A stretch of DNA of 64,000 nt from GCA-2706205 sp964215955. Lineage in GTDB: Bacteria; Bdellovibrionota; Bacteriovoracia; Bacteriovoracales; Bacteriovoracaceae. Positions 59,928 through 64,000 of the stretch are shown piece after piece; position 1 is the first letter of the stretch, and each line of letters begins with the position of its first letter. The translations under genes were made by a program, and so were the position numbers. Where the stretch lies: the NCBI GenBank assembly GCA_964215955.1, contig CAXPDR010000041.1:124001-188000 (forward strand), written 5' to 3'. The notes beneath the pieces were generated by a model. It had not been told where the DNA came from, ran no database searches, and was given only the letters and a program-made list of their open reading frames with translations.

Positions 59928-61278
59928 CCGGCTGGCTTGGATCAAACTGTAGCTCAGCAAATTTTGTTTGAGCAGCAATCCATGCGAGCTTAGTTGTTCC
60001 AGGCTCTCCCGCCCTGTTTTTAGCTACGATGATTTCAGCAACACCTTTTTCAGGAGTATTCTCATCGTAATAGTCCTCCCTGTGTATAAGCATAACAACA
60101 TCGGCATCCTGCTCAATAGATCCTGATTCTCTCAAGTCTTGTAACTGAGGTCTTCTATCTGTTCTAGAAGTTGCAGAACGGTTTAGCTGAGATAAGGCAA
60201 TAATAGGACACTTTAACTCTTTCGCAAGCTCTTTAATTCCCCTAGAGATTTCTGCAATTTCCTGCTCTCTAGAAGACTTTTTTACATGGGGCTGCATTAG
60301 TTGAAGATAATCAATAACGATCATTCCTAGCCCCTGCTCAGAGACAACTTTCCTTGCTTGAGACTTAATATCTAAAAGAGTGGTAGCACCACTGTCATTA
60401 ATATAAATAGGTAACTTAGAAAGTTCTTGAACGGCATAACCTAAGTTTCTCAGGTCAGAGTCAGTATAATCATTAGTTCTAATTTTTCTCGAATCTATAT
60501 TCGCTTCACTTGAAAGAATCCTTCCAGAAAGTTCTGGAGCTAACATCTCGTAAGAATAAAGCATAACAGGTAAACCTGAGTGCTTAATAGAGTTGATAGC
60601 AAGATTCAAAACAAATGCCGTTTTCCCCATACCTGGTCTAGCGGCAATGATAATCATCTGCCCTGCTTGCATTCCAAGTAGTCTTTTATCCAAAGCTGCA
60701 AATCCAGTTGAAAGACCTAGTATTTCACCTTCTGCTCGCTTCCCTTCTTCTAGTCTTTTTAAATTTTCTTTTAATGCTTCTTTAAGGGTAATAACAAAGT
60801 TTGTTCTTGTTTCATTTGCGAGGTTAAAAAAACTAGATTCGACATCATCAATAAATTCTTCGACATCACCAACAAAGTTTAGCCCTTGGTCAGTAATTCT
60901 CATTGAAGTTCTAACAATGCCTCTTAAAACAGACTTATTTTTGATAATCTTAGCGTAGTGATAGATATTTGCTGAACTGGCCGTGTCTTCAATAATTTGG
61001 AGTACCGTACTTTGTCCACCTACAGCTTCAAGCTTTCCCATATCCGTCAGCTTCGCACAAATACTAACTAAGTCAAATGGCTTACTATCGACAGCTAACT
61101 CTTTAATCCCCCTAAAGATAATTCCATACTGAGGATGGTAAAAGTCATCCTCATTAATATTAATATCAGTGATATTATCAAAGGACTTATTATCTATAAG
61201 TAAACAACCTATTAAAGCCTTTTCGGCCAATAAATCATGAGGTAACTCTTTATTTGAGTTTATCATATTAGCATCCAC
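59920..61278 (-). CDS. dnaB: Replicative DNA helicase DnaB
   Basis: 452 aa. N-terminal primase-interacting domain (LPHDLLAEKALIGCLLID), linker, then RecA-type core: Walker A IIAARPGMGKTAF, Walker B IVIDYLQLMQP, and SRGIKELAKELKCPIIALSQLNR. Start GTG 61278 after GGAGAG; ATG 61266 is an alternative. In front lies the rplI terminator, so it may need its own promoter or read-through. Four-codon overlap with pabB. Confidence 0.97.
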   Translation of the reverse strand: MDANMINSNKELPHDLLAEKALIGCLLIDNKSFDNITDININEDDFYHPQYGIIFRGIKELAVDSKPFDLVSICAKLTDMGKLEAVGGQSTVLQIIEDTASSANIYHYAKIIKNKSVLRGIVRTSMRITDQGLNFVGDVEEFIDDVESSFFNLANETRTNFVITLKEALKENLKRLEEGKRAEGEILGLSTGFAALDKRLLGMQAGQMIIIAARPGMGKTAFVLNLAINSIKHSGLPVMLYSYEMLAPELSGRILSSEANIDSRKIRTNDYTDSDLRNLGYAVQELSKLPIYINDSGATTLLDIKSQARKVVSEQGLGMIVIDYLQLMQPHVKKSSREQEIAEISRGIKELAKELKCPIIALSQLNRSATSRTDRRPQLQDLRESGSIEQDADVVMLIHREDYYDENTPEKGVAEIIVAKNRAGEPGTTKLAWIAAQTKFAELQFDPSQPDG

Positions 61279-61301
61279 TAGCTCTCTCCAAACTTAGTAG
61301 T

Positions 61302-61334
61302 AAAAAACGGGAGATACTTAAAGTATCTCCCGGA
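61302..61334 (-). terminator. Rho-independent terminator after rplI
   Basis: Minus strand: CGGGAGATACTT and AGTATCTCCCG with a short TA loop, tail TTTTTTA. It sits between rplI and dnaB, 21 nt after the rplI stop. Confidence 0.93.
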
Positions 61335-61355
61335 TATAAAAAAGAAATTTTGAAA

Positions 61356-61919
61356 TTATTCTTCAGTAGCTGTTTCTTCAGTAGCTTCTTCAGTCGCTTC
61401 TTCTTGCTTAGCTTCTTTTTTAGCAGCTTTTTTTGCAGCAGCTTCTTGCTTTTTCTTTTGCTCTTCAACTTGCTTTGGATCCATTTCTATTTTTAATTTA
61501 AATGTAGCCTCAACACCTTTAAAAAGCTTAGTTGATACTTCGAAATCACCTAGAGTTTTAATTGGAGTATCAATTGTAATAAGTCTTCTTTCTACAACAA
61601 CACCTTGTTTTTCAAGCTCTTTTGCCAATTCAGTGTTTGTAACAGTTCCAAAAAGTCTACCGTTTCCACCAATCTTTTTAGTTAAGTTGACAGTAATACC
61701 AGAAACTTTCTTAGCTAACTCTTCAGCTGCAGCTTTTTCTTCTGTAACTTTTTTAGCTAACATTTTCTGATAATCTTCCATTTGTTTTGAGTTCCCTTCA
61801 TCTGCTAATTTAGCAAGACTATTTGGAATTAAATAATTTCTAGCAAAACCTTGTGAAACATTTACGATTTCACCAATGTTTCCAAGACTTTTTACTCTTT
61901 CAGTTAATATAACTTTCAT
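61356..61919 (-). CDS. rplI: Ribosomal protein L9 with long C-terminal tail
   Basis: 187 aa, versus about 149 for typical L9. The N-domain has the L9 mark GQIVNVSQGFARNYLIP-like (GEIVNVSQGFARNYLIPNSLA), with connecting helix and C-domain (GRLFGTVTNTELAKEL). Residues about 151-187 are a charged low-complexity tail of Ala, Lys, Glu (KKKQEAAAKKAAKKEAK, then EEATEEATEE). Follows DUF2232 with a one-nt gap. Strong terminator follows. Confidence 0.95.
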   Translation of the reverse strand: MKVILTERVKSLGNIGEIVNVSQGFARNYLIPNSLAKLADEGNSKQMEDYQKMLAKKVTEEKAAAEELAKKVSGITVNLTKKIGGNGRLFGTVTNTELAKELEKQGVVVERRLITIDTPIKTLGDFEVSTKLFKGVEATFKLKIEMDPKQVEEQKKKQEAAAKKAAKKEAKQEEATEEATEETATEE

Positions 61920-61920
61920 T

Positions 61921-62913
61921 TTATTCTCCTAATTTGTTTTTTTTCATTAATTTTCTAAAATCAATAAACATATCTGCAAGACCAATAACGGCAAGAATCT
62001 GTCCAGCTGACATAACAGTCAAAACCACGAGTACAGTTCTCATTACTCCTGTTAGTCTTACAAAGTCTAAAAAGGCAAGGTAGATACCAAAACCTTGAAA
62101 GAAATAAAACACACCAATTACATGCAATAAAGTTGTCCCAACAGTCGATAACCAAGGATTGACCTGGTCACCAAATGCGCCCATAACCAAAAATACAATA
62201 ACGAACCAAACACCTTTGTCTGGCATTTTAAAACTCAACAAATGCATCTCGTTATAACTGTAATTTTTAGTTCCAGCCATTATTCTATGACTTTTTAACA
62301 TCAGGAAAAGATTCACCCATAGCATCACAAAAACCCACACTAAAAAAGTAGCTGGTAATTGCTTAACTAATGCCTCTGCAACAACTTCTGGTTGAGCTAA
62401 AAGAGCTTCCAACTCAAAAGGTACTTCAGCTTTTTCTTCTTTTGTATTTGCAGCCTTTAATTCTTCTAAGACTAATTGTCTTTTTTTGATTTCTTCAATC
62501 ACAACGGTGTTTAAAGATTTATCAACATGATCTAAATAGCTAACGATTCCACCAGCAGCACCAATCGTAATACAAACCCCTAATGCCAATATACCAATAA
62601 ATGGGTTTATCTCCCTTTTAATAATTTCTACCAAGCCTAAAGCTATGACTAAACTCACGCAAAAGGTGGTAAGATAAAAGAAATAAAAATCTGGATCAGA
62701 CACTCCCAAAGATAGGACACCAAAACATAATAACCCAGCAATACCAATTGTAACAAATCCCTTAGTCCTCCCATGGACAATCGATGATAGACCCAATGGA
62801 TAAGGAGTAAATATAGACATTAAAATACTTAAACAAAGCAGGACAGAGAATCCTCCTAGCATTAACATTCTAGATGTCTCAGATGAATTACTTGGTAATT
62901 GCGATGTGTTCAT
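61921..62913 (-). CDS. DUF2232-like membrane protein in ribosomal operon
   Basis: 330 aa, about seven to eight hydrophobic helices, with a charged loop (residues 140-175, KKRQLVLEELKAANTKEE). Typical position between rpsR and rplI in deltaproteobacterial ribosomal operons, where DUF2232 proteins are found. Function unknown. It begins 11 nt after the stop of the fused rpsF-rpsR gene and ends one nt before rplI. Confidence 0.72.
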   Translation of the reverse strand: MNTSQLPSNSSETSRMLMLGGFSVLLCLSILMSIFTPYPLGLSSIVHGRTKGFVTIGIAGLLCFGVLSLGVSDPDFYFFYLTTFCVSLVIALGLVEIIKREINPFIGILALGVCITIGAAGGIVSYLDHVDKSLNTVVIEEIKKRQLVLEELKAANTKEEKAEVPFELEALLAQPEVVAEALVKQLPATFLVWVFVMLWVNLFLMLKSHRIMAGTKNYSYNEMHLLSFKMPDKGVWFVIVFLVMGAFGDQVNPWLSTVGTTLLHVIGVFYFFQGFGIYLAFLDFVRLTGVMRTVLVVLTVMSAGQILAVIGLADMFIDFRKLMKKNKLGE

Positions 62914-62924
62914 TATTTAGTTTA

Positions 62925-63521
62925 CTACCTAGCAGTTCTATTAGACATATAGCTAATAAGACCCATACATCTACCACGCTTAATAGCAGCTGTTGCCATT
63001 CTTTGGTATTTTGGTCTTAAACCTGTAACTCTTGCTGGAGAGATTTTTCCAAACTCGTTTACTAACCAAGAGTAAGTTGATGGATCTTTCCAATCTGGAG
63101 TTGTTTTCTTAGCTGAAAAGTAACAAGACTTTCTCTTAGAGAACATCTTCTTTTCTTTTTCAGCATCAAAATTGTTTTCGCCACTATTGTGGTTAGGGTT
63201 TTTGTAAGCTTTTACAATAGCTTCCTGATCTGCATCAACACCTAGGTTAATGAAAACAAACTTTAGAACGTCTTCGGAAATTCTAAATCTTCTTTCTAGC
63301 TCAGTGTTTACATTTGTGTCTGCTTTGTACATAACATAAATGTATGTCCCTTTTGCAACACCATTTGAAGTTGGTTGAGCAAAAGTTTTCACTCCCCAAT
63401 TATCTTCAAGTAAAACTTCACCATTAAAACTAGCAATTGTTTCTTTAACAACTTCTGCAATCTTTTTTGCAGCTTCTTCGGTTACTTCAGTACGAAGTAC
63501 ATAAGATGATTCGTAAATCAT
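62925..63521 (-). CDS. Fused ribosomal proteins S6 and S18
   Basis: 198 aa. Residues 1-105 are S6 (IYESSYVLRTEVTEEAAKKI, NWGVKTFAQP, GTYIYVMYKA, ELERRFRISEDVLKFVFI). A hydrophilic linker (106-125, NPNHNSGENNFDAEKEKK) leads to S18 (126-198: KRKSCYFSAKK, STYSWLVNEFGKISPARVTG, KYQRMATAAIKRGRCMG). These proteins bind one another in the 30S platform, but are separate genes elsewhere. No separate rpsR lies in the gap before DUF2232. AGGAGA site; an internal ATG (63144-63146) has no good ribosome site, so separate translation of S18 is unlikely but not excluded. Confidence 0.93.
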   Translation of the reverse strand: MIYESSYVLRTEVTEEAAKKIAEVVKETIASFNGEVLLEDNWGVKTFAQPTSNGVAKGTYIYVMYKADTNVNTELERRFRISEDVLKFVFINLGVDADQEAIVKAYKNPNHNSGENNFDAEKEKKMFSKRKSCYFSAKKTTPDWKDPSTYSWLVNEFGKISPARVTGLRPKYQRMATAAIKRGRCMGLISYMSNRTAR

Positions 63522-63547
63522 AGTTAATCTCCTGGGTTTTATATTAA

Positions 63548-63566
63548 GCCCCGATTCACTCGGAGC
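63548..63566 (-). promoter_or_regulatory. Leader hairpin before the S6-S18 gene
   Basis: On the minus strand GCTCCGA and TCGGGGC form a seven-bp stem (one G-U) with loop GTGAA, 26 nt before the start. S6:S18 represses its own mRNA in other bacteria through a leader stem with a CCG element; CCG is here within the stem. The rest of 63567-63716 shows no gene. Confidence 0.35.
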
Positions 63567-63716
63567 GAGTTAATTAATGATTTAAATAAATGTGGCTGCA
63601 ATCTAACACTCTAAATCTCCTAAGGCAAACACAAAACCCAGAAATTACAGGAAATTATCCAAAAAAAAACGCGCTATCCCATTTCAAAATAAATTTAATC
63701 AGCTATATGTTTAAAC

Positions 63717-64000
63717 GTGAGAATATTTATCAGTTTTACTATATTTTTAGGAATAAAATACTTTTCTAAGTGTTTTTATTCATTGAGATTACAATGGCTT
63801 AGCAGTGAAAGAGACTTTGATAAAGTTCGTCTCGTCATATTATTAAATCATACATCACTCTACGAGCCACTATTCTTAGCAGCAGCACCAAATTGGTTTC
63901 TATGGCGTTTATCTAGAAAAATGGTAGCTCCAGCAGCAGATAAAACCATAAACAGACCAATAGTGGGAAGATTTTGGAAATTAATGTTTCCGGGAATGAT
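63717..64000 (+). CDS. PlsC-like acyltransferase, 5' part
   Basis: Partial: 94 codons from GTG 63717 to the window end. Start is the only in-frame candidate after a stop at 63696-63698 (no clear ribosome site). Contains a hydrophobic N-terminus, then LNHTSLYEPLFLA, the H-x4-D/E motif of glycerolipid acyltransferases (here Glu in place of Asp), and RKMVAPAADKTINRPIVG. It would acylate a lysophospholipid or related acceptor at the inner membrane. Confidence 0.68.
   Translation, partial: MRIFISFTIFLGIKYFSKCFYSLRLQWLSSERDFDKVRLVILLNHTSLYEPLFLAAAPNWFLWRLSRKMVAPAADKTINRPIVGRFWKLMFPGM

Noticed and set aside
62925..63521. Fusion of S6 and S18 due to a frameshift or lost stop
   Set aside because: The linker is in frame, hydrophilic and without rare features; no separate S18 start with a ribosome site is present. 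Raw reads would still be worth a look.
1..64000. tRNA, rRNA, insertion sequence or prophage genes
   Set aside because: None seen; intergenic gaps are mostly under 300 nt and hold terminators, promoters, hairpins or remnants.

Overview
The window is AT-rich, gene-dense chromosomal DNA from a Gram-negative, motile, chemotactic bacterium. The mix suggests the Bdellovibrio-and-like organisms, probably the low-GC marine Bacteriovoracia (Halobacteriovorax/Bacteriovorax type). The reasons are the very many short secreted proteins and lipoproteins, a DUF3373 porin, a PomA/PomB-like stator pair, an MCP, several one-off response regulators, a fused E1 alpha/beta dehydrogenase, and the rpsF - DUF2232 - rplI - dnaB order. 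The taxonomic call is inference; no rRNA gene or other taxonomic marker was found, and I saw no tRNA gene, IS element or prophage.

Layout. 1-3037: end of fabG, a secreted protein-glutaminase-like protein, then acpP and fabF, each with its own terminator. 3038-4891: three small secreted proteins, then a junk junction made of two gene remnants. 4892-9397: glyA, a Kazal-inhibitor lipoprotein and an LVIVD-repeat lipoprotein. 9672-17528: nrdR-nusB and followers, a YceI-like protein, a secreted EEP-family nuclease/phosphatase, a TPR/winged-helix regulator and BALO-type secreted proteins. 17807-20981: fused 2-oxoacid dehydrogenase E1 and a divergent HTH regulator. 21079-30840: a ThiF-like E1 enzyme, class III aminotransferase, AstA, an EamA exporter, a REC/PilZ-like protein, an FNR-type regulator with palindromic operators, a lone cNMP-binding protein, a DUF1338 dioxygenase and AstD. 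Together these look like an amino-acid degradation region. 30841-36856: ABC ATPase, aroC, an LTA-synthase-like sulfatase, a lone receiver and a degenerate sensor kinase. 36973-45370: TonB-like protein with a coupled leader ORF, sigma/anti-sigma-like pair, hybrid kinase, MCP and porin. 45450-55183: DUF2147, GshB-like ATP-grasp, aminopeptidase lipoprotein, OMP, DUF454, miaB, DUF1402, CPBP protease, WYL regulator and RluA-type synthase. 55185-63521, almost all on the minus strand: motB/motA, two unknowns, pabB, dnaB, rplI, DUF2232 and a fused rpsF-rpsR. The window ends inside a PlsC-like acyltransferase gene.

The most unusual items are these: (i) ribosomal proteins S6 and S18 encoded as one polypeptide; (ii) a 64-nt, near-identical non-coding element present twice, each copy 6-10 nt after a stop codon and in the sense direction, carrying a type I-E-like CRISPR palindrome; (iii) an FNR-type regulator whose promoter carries a perfect 26-bp dyad centred where a class II activator site should be; (iv) secreted protein-modifying functions (protein glutaminase, Kazal inhibitor with Lys at P1) that would fit a predator; (v) an incomplete AST-like pathway linked to DUF1338.
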